64,000 nucleotides of DNA from NCBI GenBank assembly GCA_037903355.1, contig JBAJFE010000039.1, positions 434,001 to 498,000 of the forward strand, in the 5' to 3' direction. Position numbers and translations under genes: made by a program. This stretch comes from Trichuris trichiura. Its lineage: Eukaryota > Nematoda > Enoplea > Trichinellida > Trichuridae. Below the pieces are notes generated by a model. It had not been told where the DNA came from. It worked only from the letters and a program-made list of their open reading frames with translations, and did not search any database. Every line of letters starts with the position of its first letter. Position 1 is the stretch's first letter. Shown here one piece after another: positions 23,430 through 34,534 of this stretch.

Positions 23430-24585
23430 TATCTGACTGTTGTGCACCTGATTCATTGCCATATCACCGGATTACTCCACAATAAACACTTGTCATACGA
23501 GTCTTCATGGTCCGCCTAACTACACAGTGCCTAAGAAGCATTTTTATTTTAAACGCTTCATAATGCGTAAGTTGTGTTTAAGCCGTTCTGCAACCACGCC
23601 ATAAATGATTTAGGTTTTTCTGTCAATATTTCATGGGTAGTCAAAGCTTCAAAAAAATGAGCGGACACGAAGGCAAATACACGAGCTGCGGAACTGAGGC
23701 CAACTATTTAAGGGCAATGCATAAGAGCTAATATTTAAAGACGCATAGAATGAGAATAAAAGGAATACAGGTCTTCCTGCGCGAAGAGATAGGAAACGCA
23801 CGGAACCAACAAATGAGAACAATTCGCCCAGAAGAATCGGAAATGTATATTCATAAAATACGGTCTAAACCTTATCCTGCTACAGCTTTGTCGCAGCAAC
23901 ATAACCCCTAAGCAATATGCTGGGAAGCGATTGCAATTACAATCTACACCACAATGCCTAGAGTAAAACACGCGTTTCAGAAACGAAATCGTTAATCAGG
24001 CTAAAAAGCACATCGCACCCACGGGGAAAACCGTCTTAGCACAACTATTGAAAGCAGGTATTTTCTTCACGCTATCACGTGTTTTCATTTCCCAAACAAA
24101 CATCTATTGTCCAGAGAATAAAACTACTTTATTATCCCATTCATTACAGTTTCAGGTTCTGCTGTACCGTTCACCATTTAGTTGCAAATAAATTATCATG
24201 GTTTGTACTAGTAAGAGCAAGAAAGTCATGGGCTATGCCGATCTCAAGAAGTGATAAAAACCTTTTTAAGTGATATATCGCGCGACATAAGTACCAGTTT
24301 TCACTTTTTGCAAACAAGTTTAATAGCACGGATAAACGTATAAATGCTATGGGAAAGCAATGAGCATCATGGACGGTTACCATCATGAAACTTGCGACTA
24401 AGACAATAATGCTACTTGCGCTTGCAATTGCGATTACTATCGTCGGCACTTATGCTGGAGGTAAGAAATCAGTCATTTTGACATGTACTTAATACATCTG
24501 CCGAACAGAAACGTATGACAATAATTACAGCAAACGTTAGGTGTCTATAAATTACGGCAAGAACGTGTAAAGGTACCAATCAGCG
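23430..24585 (+). repeat. segmental duplication block A, copy 2
   Basis: This is a copy of 9455-10620 holding the TATA box at 24339, the 76-base signal exon at 24385 and the start of the intron. It sits between the two copies of block B, so it was inserted or joined here after or during the block B duplication. Confidence 0.85.
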
Positions 24586-25578
24586 GTTTGCAACTATTAA
24601 GACTCGTATAGGAGAACAGTTTATGGAGGAGTATACTGGTAGATCAATCGCACCGCTGATAACGATTCCCTGAACTCTATGGGCTCAGGCTCGACGCGTA
24701 TATATAGCCTTCCTCTGCCCTGCACATTCCCACGGACGGCAGGGTCATCAGCTATTGCCTAATTCGCCTACTGGGTGCAAGCGGCGAGATGGGCGCTCAT
24801 CCTGACCCTGGCCACCTTTACGCTGGGCCGTAAATGTCATGTTCTCACGCGATCCAGAGGTCCTGGCCTCTTGTCGCTGTCGAATCTGAGAACCCATGTC
24901 GCTCTTTGGGCGGCGCTTGCACGTGCGAATTTCTCCGCGCACTCACTGGGGTGCGGGCGTGACCATCTCTGCTACAGTAAACAACAGAAAATTTTGAAAC
25001 ATATCGGCACATCTTTGTGAGTTTGAGTTGCCGTATGGAAGAGAGAAGGAACTAAGTTAAAATTATTTGAAACAGTTTTTAAAATGCACTGTAGGGTTTT
25101 TTAATAATTGATCTCCTGGTTCACGGGTTTGGCTTGTTTGATGTATCCGTAAGTAAACTTCAAAGTGCCTACGAACGAATGGATGAGCAAATTGGTCTGT
25201 GATTTTTCTAACAATTTGCCCATCCATTCGTTGGTAGGGCACTTTGAAGTTTACTTATAGATACATCAAACAGGCTAAACCTGTGAACCAGAAGATCAAC
25301 TATGAAACAACCGAAGCCTGTTAGAAGACACCCAGTCTTTCGAAACATCTGAAGTGCTGTAGGGTTTTGCTAAATTTTCCCCTAAATGAACGTTGTCGGA
25401 GTTTAGGTGTTACGCACTAAAGGCTATAAGTAATACAGATACTTTAACCTATGATTCAGATAGCGACAGCAGGGATGATGGATACGACGAAGATGCTCCC
25501 CCACCGCCACCGCCACCGCCTGGACGACGCAAGAGACATGCTGAAAATCTTCAAGGTCATCATCATCTGCGCAGCTAA
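24385..25578 (+). CDS. probable chimeric secreted peptide precursor (peptide gene 7)
   Basis: The proposed exons are 24385-24460 and 25439-25578, 71 residues. Exon 1 is a near-identical duplicate of gene 3 exon 1 (signal peptide MKLATKTIMLLALAIAIT...). Its own second exon is absent. Exon 2 is a duplicate of gene 6 exon 2, starting after the acceptor TAATACAG and reading DTLTYDSDSDSRDDGYDED, then a run of eight Pro and GRRKR, then HAENLQGHHHLRS. All genes here share a phase 1 intron after the signal peptide, so the two halves join in frame. The GRRKR after the proline run is an amidation-plus-dibasic site. The repeat array of gene 6 has been replaced by the short proline run. The intron would be 978 bases and contains inserted sequences. 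Without transcripts it could also be two broken halves. Confidence 0.55.
24586..24976. other. inserted segment of unknown origin with its own TATA-like box
   Basis: This GC-richer segment has no counterpart in either parental block. It holds GTATATATAGC at 24698-24708 followed by a possible start region. An open frame without ATG runs from 24763 and reads into the intron of block B. It ends CTGCTACA directly before the block B donor-like GTAAAC. It could be a solo LTR-type remnant or a captured promoter and first exon; I cannot decide. Confidence 0.4.
25110..25297. repeat. fold-back (MITE-like) element with about 85-base inverted arms
   Basis: The arms 25110-25190 and about 25212-25297 are near-perfect reverse complements (GATCTCCTGGTTCAC... 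against ...GTGAACCAGAAGATC). They are separated by a short loop. The element is absent from block B copy 1, so it inserted after the duplication. It lies in the proposed intron of gene 7. Confidence 0.85.
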
Positions 25579-26827
25579 GAGCATTACCCACCGCACTCTG
25601 ATTGCTATCACCCTTAATGCACAAGCTTTTCGTCCATACACATATCCAATGTGCCACGTGATTAGCCCCAATGGAATAATCGTTCAATAGCGTTTAGTAG
25701 ACAACGTATTTAAATTGAAATCATAAGAATAAAACGTACTGACATTTATGAGTTTACAATAAATGGAAACACTCTAAAAACGTTGCGCTTTATTATTACG
25801 CTGAATTCTTTCGCGTGCACTTAAGCATACTGGATGGAAGGCAACGCAGCTAATCTTTGACGTCTTTGTAGTCTGTAGCACAATCCTTGAAACAGAACTC
25901 ACAGATATAACTGCAAAGGACCAGATGTTGTTCACCCTCCGCCATTGCGGCGGGCTGCTCTCTGTCAAAACCTTGGAAAGCTGGAATCGAGGTTAAGCAA
26001 AAAAACAGCCCTATTAACTCCGCGGATTGACAGTGGCTAATATATTCCAACTTTAATGGTAGAATAATCAAAAACTCTGAAGTTAATTACAAAGCAAGAA
26101 GCTGTCCTGTGAGTGCAACAACAAACTCGTCTTCTCCAATATAAATCACAGGGAAAAAACTTCTCGGTTAATTAAGCATGGAGCAAAAACTGAAGATGCA
26201 TTGAAGCGAAACGATGGATATTTTAATTAGGTCATTCTCTGTTACATGCTGAGTGGTATGTATTAACCTAGCAAAAAGTTACAAGTACACCAACAACAGT
26301 AGAAAACTAATCAATTTTGCTTCTCTCAGTGTGCAGTGAACTCGTAAGGCAAAAGAGATTTGAAAGTTTTTTCAACTGCACTTTTATCGTTTTTGGAATG
26401 CATTAGTGCGTACGCACGTATGAGGAAGGGGCTCAAGTTATGAACTGTTGCTTACGACAATAGTGAAGAAAGCAGTGCGCAAGTTAGACTTCTAATCACC
26501 TCATCATGCAGTCGGTTATTTGCCGAACATAATAAGTTTAGCATATTTTACGCTCGGCAAATAAAAAGGCTTGATATGGAAGAGCAGGATTTGCGGGAGC
26601 ACAATGCCATAATTGGAAAGATATTCTAATAGATCACGATTGATTCACTCTTCAAGGTAGGTACCACTAAACTATAGATGCGTTCAAATGGAGGAGAGAA
26701 AAACGCCATCGCCTTCTATCGATAATTTCGTTCTCGTATATCGTGAATGGCAAAAGCTTTCAAGCAGACATTGCAAGTCATATTAGAGTAAAAACCCTTG
26801 AAATCGCGCAGTCATAACGTTAAAATC

Positions 26828-26907
<80 letters not shown>
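26828..26907. repeat. (TAA)n microsatellite, duplicated tract
   Basis: About 26 TAA units at the position equivalent to the tract at 22226 in block B copy 1; the length differs between the copies. Confidence 0.95.
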
Positions 26908-27680
26908 TGAGTGAAAAATAATAGGAATATCGCTGCTTTCTTCTAACAAAAGTCACGACCGACCTATTTTAATTAAAGTTAAATCAATCGAAGCATACCA
27001 CCCACTTACGATCTGTCAGCAGCGCGCAAAGGAAACACCACAGGGCAAGTTAGCGGCGGCCAGCTTAATTTGCGGCAGTCGCTTGGATTTGCTCTGTCAT
27101 TTTTTAAAGCGAGCAGCATTTCCTGCAATTTATTGAAGTTATTCAAAGGTTAATGCTGCGGCTGTCTCGAATGAAGAAACGCTGTTTTATTTTTCACAGT
27201 TGAAAATGGCATTGTTCACAACTTTTATTAAAACTCACTAATTTATAACTGCCTTTTATAAGAGGCTCGTCTCGCGTATTACTATTACTCTTTTTGTTGT
27301 AGTTTTACTGTAAGGGGGTATATGACACTCTTCTTCGGCAATAGTAAGAGCGCAAGTTTCCACCTAGTCCCGCAGTTGTATTGTAATATTTTGAATGAGA
27401 TTATCAGTCGGTTCTTCAAAGACTTCCGACATAAGAAGTATATTTAGCAAACATTCTACATTGACCATAAAAGCACTCGCGTTTTGGAAGCTCTGTACGT
27501 TCCTTCCCTAGATGTCGGTTATGAAACTTTAAGATAACGTGTTCTGCATTGAAAGTGTAGCTTCCTAGTATGTACATGTACAATTTTGTGACTGCCTGAG
27601 GATGAACGACTAGTGGCAACTGTAACATTTTCTTCAAGACTGCCAAGGTTTGAAGACTACAAAGGACTCTTCATCGGCGC

Positions 27681-30600
27681 TGCGTAGAACGGCAGTCGTA
27701 TTTCTAATGGCTATACTTTAGTGAGACTAAGCGTCTTTCAGCGCAGTACAGTGAGACTATATATATATGGACGGGTTGCACTGAAAATGAAATTCCTTCT
27801 TGTGTGGAAGGTCATAATGTTAAATGTTAAATGTTTCCTCACGCGCTGAAGACGGGACGCGGTATTTGCTGAAAACTTCGCCAGTTAAACATTTAATAGG
27901 TAGTACTTGCGTATCAACATTGGGAGCTATATACCCGGGTTTTTGGCCGAAGGGACTTTGAGCAGCCCTGCTCATTATGACATCTCAGTCGAAGCTAATT
28001 TTGTCTGCAGGAAAAGTGGAAACCTATTGCACAAATCATTAAGGCGTTACAGTAAAAACCTTAGGCGTGAAAGTAATGGGACAGTTATTTGAAGGACTAC
28101 CCTAATTTTGAAATCAATTCTTTCCTGAGCGAAAAAAGGCTAGAACTTACAGACTATACGTTCACGCAAGATAGAATGGGAAAGCGGGCGGCCTTAATGA
28201 TTTTCTATATTAACAAAAACTACTCTAAACGCAGTAATGAGCTTGGCAAGTTAGTAGTGCGCAAAGCGTGTTGAAGTGCTAATACTTGACCCTAATCAAG
28301 CATATGCTGCCTGACTGAAGCACCAGCTGTCATAACAACAGGTTTGTCAGTAAATTTCATGCTTTGCAGCTTTGTGAAGACGTCACACTTAGGCCACTAC
28401 ACACTAGCACAATGTTTCTTGACGTCTGTAAAAAACGGTTAAACCATCAGGTGCATGTTTCGCTTCGCCTATGCGAAAGCACAATTCCCCCAAAAGTAAA
28501 AGATGTGAGGTGGTCGGTCATTCAGCGCACATCTGCGGCAAATGTTCCGACCAATCCGTTGCCTCGAACACAGATGACAAATTGCAAATCAAAGGCAGTT
28601 TTCGGGCTGAATCCCCTTTGCAATGATCATTTTGCGCTTAGTTCAAGAGAAAATCAAATGGCCTGAAGCGGACAACCAATCCCTGCAAAGTTGCTTGATA
28701 AAAACGAAAGCCTGAATTAACATTTCCACATGTAAAGGATCAAGCTTTCTAATAGAAACACCCACAGTGTGAAAAAACGGTTTCTTGCCAGTCTATGTAT
28801 AAAGACTTGCTTATATACGCATACGAACAAATCGATCTTAGGATTGTCTCATTATTTTTCTTGGAAACATGCGGTACGTACACTTTTGCATATTTATTTT
28901 TTAAAATAATTCATCATTTTCAAGTGCTCCACCTATGTCAGCTAATTAACAGCTAGAGAAGAACGCTGAGCTTTATGAGAATCAACCTGCATAACGTGAA
29001 TAATTCCTCTGTACTATTTCTTAAGAATGACTCATCAGATGCTCAACTGCTCTGAAGAATACGCTTTCCTGAACGTTTGCGCATACGACTGCAACAAATA
29101 ATACTATACTGCGCACTTTCGGCATAATGGCAGGAATTGAAAACATCAAATCTTACGTTTTTAATTGTCTATTTTTTGAAATGTTGACATCAGACTAGCA
29201 GTTTCAACAATCACACTACCGAAAAACAGTTGTCTTGCTGCTCATATGTTAATACATTTGCGCTCCAGCTTTCGAATGCGCTTACATTGGAGTTCAAAGT
29301 ATGAACCCGCTACGTCACGAAGCGACGAAAGGGAGACTTAAAAAATCGAAAGCTTACTAAGCAAAGTTCTGAGCAACTTAAAATAACAAGTTTGTCACAA
29401 AATACGAATGTAGTTGTTTCAAAAAGGAAACCCTTTCTAACGGGCGTGCCGCGATGCATGTTGTTACGGAAGTTGCACGGTTCGAATTTTCGTAATAACA
29501 TTATGCAAATTACTTGCTTCACTGTTTAGGGAACTAAATTCCTGTAAGTACTTTTTGATTAGTTTGTTAGCAGAGAGCAAGGCCTGTTCTTCCAACAAGA
29601 TTTACTAACGTCCAGTTTAGCACAACCCTGGAAACTTTCGAACATGCAAGGATTGCCCCTGTTATAACAGATTCCGTAGTTAATAAGACAGATAGGAATG
29701 CATTTCACCTTTTCAAGGAATTTTGCCCTCATTGTCTTTTGTTTCATTCAAGAAAAAGAGAGACGCTTTATCAATCTGAAAGTTAAAAGATCCGAAACTG
29801 TTTAATTGTTAATATTATTAATCCTTTTCGAAATGGACAGGACACAAGAAATAAGAGGCGACATAGAATCTCGAAGGAAGACGAGATATACATACAGTAT
29901 AGCTCTGCTCGTGTAGCAGACAAAGCAACAATTGTAGCAGGAACCCACAGGACTTTCGAACTGCAGTTCCTGCAGAAAGCTTATGAATTCTAGGACATTT
30001 TGACAGTTTGCACGCTAAAGTTCTTATCATCTTAACCATTAACATCAAGGCGATAATATTAGCCGCACAATAACGTTCATGATAAGTGCACCGTGGAATC
30101 ATTCGTATTTTCTTCTTTAAATTATAGTGACTTTTATCCTGAACGCTGCGGTTAAAGCAAACTATGACGTAGGCGTACAATTTCCGCAAATTTGTTTTTT
30201 CAAAAAAATTTAAAAACGCTTTAAACGGGCCATTTGTTTTCAAACGACCACATAGACAGCTATTACTTGCGCAATGTCGGCAAATAACGTTCGCATAACG
30301 TCTTAAATTGCTGTCGCTCACTGGGCATAGGAGGCAGAGTTAACAAGGGCCTATTCTGCTTGTAGAAAGTTCATTCAATGAAAACGTCCAAAAAAGTCAA
30401 CTCGTCTGATTTCCTTCTCAACAGCAACGGAAGTATAAGTATGCTTGCCGCTGGCGTGCTCGCGGAAAGCAGCTAGAATCCAAGATTACTTTTTCCCTTT
30501 TCTACATTGTGCAAAAACCTTCCGCGCGCTCAGCGAAGCTGTTCAGCCTCAACATGTGCCAGTGTGAATATGCTGATAATGGAAAAGTTGACGGCTCCTT

Positions 30601-31600
30601 CGAGCTCAATAGATGCGTGCTGACTTCCCAGAGTTTCCATTGATTATCATTCAATCAAAAACGATTGACTATGGAGCTCAATGATTCAGTATTCCAGACA
30701 GCCAAAAGAGCCTTATGAAAGTGACTGCCATCCAAAGTTCACTCATTATATTAACATTTAAGTACGCTACCACGTTGAGTAGACACTACAGGAAGAGTTA
30801 CACGTCTCTCGCTTTAGAGAGATCGTTCCCACCGATAATCTCGCCAGCGCCACTTAGCACAGGGGTTTGTTTACCACTACAAACCTTAACGCTCACGAGT
30901 CATTTTGCCAAGAAAAAATAGGCGTTTTAGCTGAGACGTTTATCCACCGCATTCGGGGTTGTACTAAAGCAAATCGCTCCGTCTAATTTTGCTGTTTGTG
31001 TTGGCAACAACACGATGAAAGTGGCTTTTCCGCGTTTCACTCAGCATTAATTAGATCGTCGCGATTTGCTGAGGTTTCTCACTTTTTGGCCAGCGGCTCC
31101 ACAGCGACACTATCTCCACGCTCAACAAAGTACAAAGGGGCAAAAGAAATGTGCACTTTTTTGCTTTCCAGTGTCCCCCGGGGCGATATTGCCCTTTCTG
31201 GAAAACACCGCTTTAGATGAAAAGCTGGAAATGATCACATTTTATGGCAGCGTTATGCCGAACACTGAGAGTAGCAGACAGCTAAGGCTATTGCCCTAAA
31301 CGCTTAGCAAAGTTTTTGAAAGAAATCGAAAACTGTTACTCCAGTAAACATAGGGAAGATAAAACGTTGAAACAGCCTTACTGTTGATTTGAAAGTGTTT
31401 TTAATCGAACGATACACAGTGTCTCCTTAAGTTAATGTGTACACCACAGTAAGATGCTAGTTTCGCCTCAATTCTATGTCGCCTGAGAGACTTGGAAAAG
31501 ATGTAAAAAAAGCGGGTCTAGCAAAAGCTACTGCAAGCTATTTAAAAGAGCTGTCTAGCATAAATAATGAGGGTGGCTATGCTTGACGACAGATTTTCAG
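27681..31600. other. gene-poor stretch, nothing supported
   Basis: Many short open frames occur, the longest a 167-codon minus-strand frame at 29818-30321, but none has a recognisable domain, and base use looks non-coding. No further signal exon of the peptide family was seen. Confidence 0.4.
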
Positions 31601-31601
31601 C

Positions 31602-32430
31602 GTGCAGTTAATAGCGTTGTACTGGACCAATATGCGATCTACAACTTTTGCTGCTCAACTAGAAAAGCAAAAACGACACCCTGAGTCGCTTATTTCAGAT
31701 CCCACTGGACTTGATAAACCTTATGCTTATTTGCATTCTAAAAATTTCCACGCGCCTAAGCTGTACAAATGGGCTAAGGCATAGTTGTTGACAGGCCATT
31801 TGTTTACAGGTTGGTTAAATGATTGCTCTAAGTTCGCTGTTGAGGCTTACTGCGCAAAAAAATAAAATTTCTTTTAAGATATGAATGTCTTGGTACGGGA
31901 CTATAAGTTTCATAATGAAGTGCCTTTATTACGGAGTGAGTGTCCCGTTATATGTAAAATAACCTTAATCTCCGGAGCTTTCGGGTCAGTGGTGACCCGT
32001 CTTCAGCGGTTATAAGATTCATAACTCATTCTTATAACCGCTGAAGACGGATCACGACTGACCTGAAAGCTCCGGAGATTGAAGTTATTTTACATATAAC
32101 GGGATATTCACTCTGTAATAAACGCATTTCTTTCAAGATACTACCAATCACAGAGAGCACGCACATGTCCACGCAACAACTCTGATGAAGGAGGACAAAA
32201 GAGGTTAATGTTGTTTTCCCGCTTACTGGCACATCCGCAGTCCTGTAGCCTGACGATAAAGAAGGAATTTTGGCTTTCAAACCTTACTATAGGAGAAATA
32301 TTCTTCGCATGGCTATAGATGCCACAGTGACTCCTCTACGCAAATTGAAAACCTTTTGGAAAGGACATACAGTTTTAGATGCAGTTGGGGATACCGACGC
32401 GAAAACATTAAAACGTCAAACTTGAGGAAA
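31602..32430 (+). pseudogene. very decayed Tigger-like transposase remnant
   Basis: Short in-frame pieces recall the Tigger/Jerky transposase: GHLFTGWLNDC at about 31795 (compare LFTGWFNQC in the element at 8 kb), and FKPYYRRNILRMAID then LRKLKTFWKG at about 32275-32360, like the C-terminal 'YRRKLL' and tryptophan regions. No frame survives, and a fold-back element sits in the middle. The identification rests on these short matches. Confidence 0.45.
31917..32127. repeat. fold-back (MITE-like) element with about 95-base inverted arms
   Basis: The arms 31917-32016 and 32031-32127 are close reverse complements. They share GCCTTTATTACGGAGTGA and its complement at the outer ends and CTTCAGCGGTTATAAG at the inner ends. 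The loop is about 14 bases. The element interrupts the Tigger-like remnant. Confidence 0.85.
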
Positions 32431-34520
32431 GTAAAAAAAGTCGCCTCCTTTTCTCATGGATCGCTCTAACGGATTCAAGAGCTCAGTGAAGATGCTGAAG
32501 GTAGATTCAAAGCGCAGCGGAAACTTTAACGGATGAGGAGTTATTTCTCATAGATTAACAAAGAAGGACATTTCTTGAACCGAAAGTGAAAGACGCTGTT
32601 TGCACACTTAAAACGACAACAAAAGATTCATAACATCACACAGAGTTAGTTGGCAAAGCATCGGAATTTGAAAGGATTGAAATACGTCTCGAAAGGAAGA
32701 GTCAATCGACGCGGCAAACTTCATGCTTGCCTTGTTGATGTAAAAAAGTTTCAGCAATCACCGCTTGAAACGCTGAACAACCATCAGCATTGAAGTAAGA
32801 ATTCCATCAAGAAAAGTGTTATGACTTAATGAAGGATTAAATGATCATTAACACTTCTGGTAAAAAAAACCATTCAAAGTAAGCAAAATATTTTTCACAG
32901 TTAATCTCATTGCACACCTAGCAGACTTTAAGATGAAGTGAAAACAATTATCCTTAAGAGTAGCGAACCGAAAAAAATTGTGATTAGTTCTACTGTCATG
33001 TCCCAGAACCAATCAGATTTCTGTTTTGACGTATATACATATACATACGCCAAAAGCGAACTTTACTAGTTAATTCTTTAGGGCGTTAAATGAAAAGAGT
33101 CAAATTGAGAGCGTATCATCGCAAGACATTTGTAGGAGAATTTTATAAGCTATTTTGTAAGCTAAAAATGGAGAACAACGCTGTGCATATGGTGGCTCTT
33201 TTGGTTCAGGCTTAACCGCTATGTACGAACAGCGAGGAACAGGAGAAAGCAGTGAAGCTTAATGACTCAAGATTCACACCTTTATGGGGATTCTGACGTT
33301 TACTTATAGTATATCCTTTAAAAAACTGTTCGTTTCTCTCCCTCCAATGGTGATTTCTAAAAATTCGGCTTACAATCATTAATCTATTGCAAACAAAATA
33401 CACATACATTTTTAATTTTTATGAATATTGCAACCCATTTGGTCCAGAACTGTATTTCGCTGTATTCCCAAAGTTTTCACTTGAAATTAACTCATTTGTG
33501 CGTCAACCTGAATTCATTTTCAATGGATGAGCAGCTATAAGGTCCTTGTAAGATGGTTACCATACCGTAATTTCTATGCAGAGAAAGAAAGAATTGATAT
33601 GCCCCTCGTAAGGCCTTTTCTTTGGTTGCCAATTGCAAGCAAAAAACAATCTCCTTAACGACAAATTTACTGTTGTATAAAGGTAAAATTATAGCAACTG
33701 CTGCTTAGAAATCAATTCACGTTCATTCTGCCTGACCAGACTTCTGATTGAACATTGCCAGTTCACCACTTTCGCAAGCACATATAAAAATCGGAAATGA
33801 CGTAGGCACCCTACCTGGCAGCTCGCCAAACTTCAATAAAACGTATAATTCTGTCATATGTTTTACTGACCCTTTGCGTAATATTTAAAAGCAAAGCGCG
33901 CACGACGGAAAGAATTGCGCATGTTTCATTTTCGACAATCGGCTGGAAACCTAACCTTTTAGAACTGATAACAAAAACGTTTAAAACATAGACGACTTTA
34001 CGAACCTACGCATAATGTGTCAACAAACGCCCAGTCTGCAATAAAGCGCGCGCTTTCTATTATAAGTTCTTTACGTTTCAATTGCTACCAGCTCCTAGCA
34101 GCAGCTTATGACTTCGATGACGAAGCACGTGCAGCTGCAGGCAATTAGTTGTTTGGCATAAGAACAAAGTTTACGGCTGAATTAAACTTGAATTCAACGG
34201 AAGAAAACTTCCATTGATTGCCTTATGAACGACCAAAGAGCGAAAAATTGTCAGTGACTAATGGGTAAAATTTGTGCTACATAAATACTTAATTTAATCA
34301 ACCAAGCCTGGAACCCGCTACCTGAATTATAGCTTCTGAGAGGTTTAAATGAAGTAATATTTCAACTATTTCATACTACTACTACGCCCATGGGGACAGT
34401 TTCCTGTTGATGACGCCGAGCTAACAGGGAGCAATTATGTTACTTCAAGTGTTACCTACGTACGAATCAACCCCAAGGAGAAAAGATCCTCTGAGAAAAT
34501 TTGAAAGTTGCATTTTGCAG
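32431..34520. other. intergenic upstream of anoctamin
   Basis: No gene is supported. The region just before 34521 ends in a good 3' splice site (CATTTTGCAG). Confidence 0.4.
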
Positions 34521-34534
34521 GCGATCTTTCCAGC

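Larger units (their letters stand above)
24977..27680 (+). repeat. segmental duplication block B, copy 2
   Basis: This copy of 20457-23090 includes gene 6 intron 1, exon 2 (here shortened and altered), the polyA signal, the 3' flank and the (TAA)n tract. The first exon of gene 6 is missing. Confidence 0.85.

Noticed and set aside
24763..25020. Open frame with a signal-peptide-like stretch in the insertion
   Set aside because: It has no ATG in frame; the nearest ATG at 24788 is in another frame and stops after 14 codons.
29818..30321. 167-codon minus-strand open frame
   Set aside because: No ATG-linked signal, domain, splice sites or coding-like composition; a length reachable by chance in this window.
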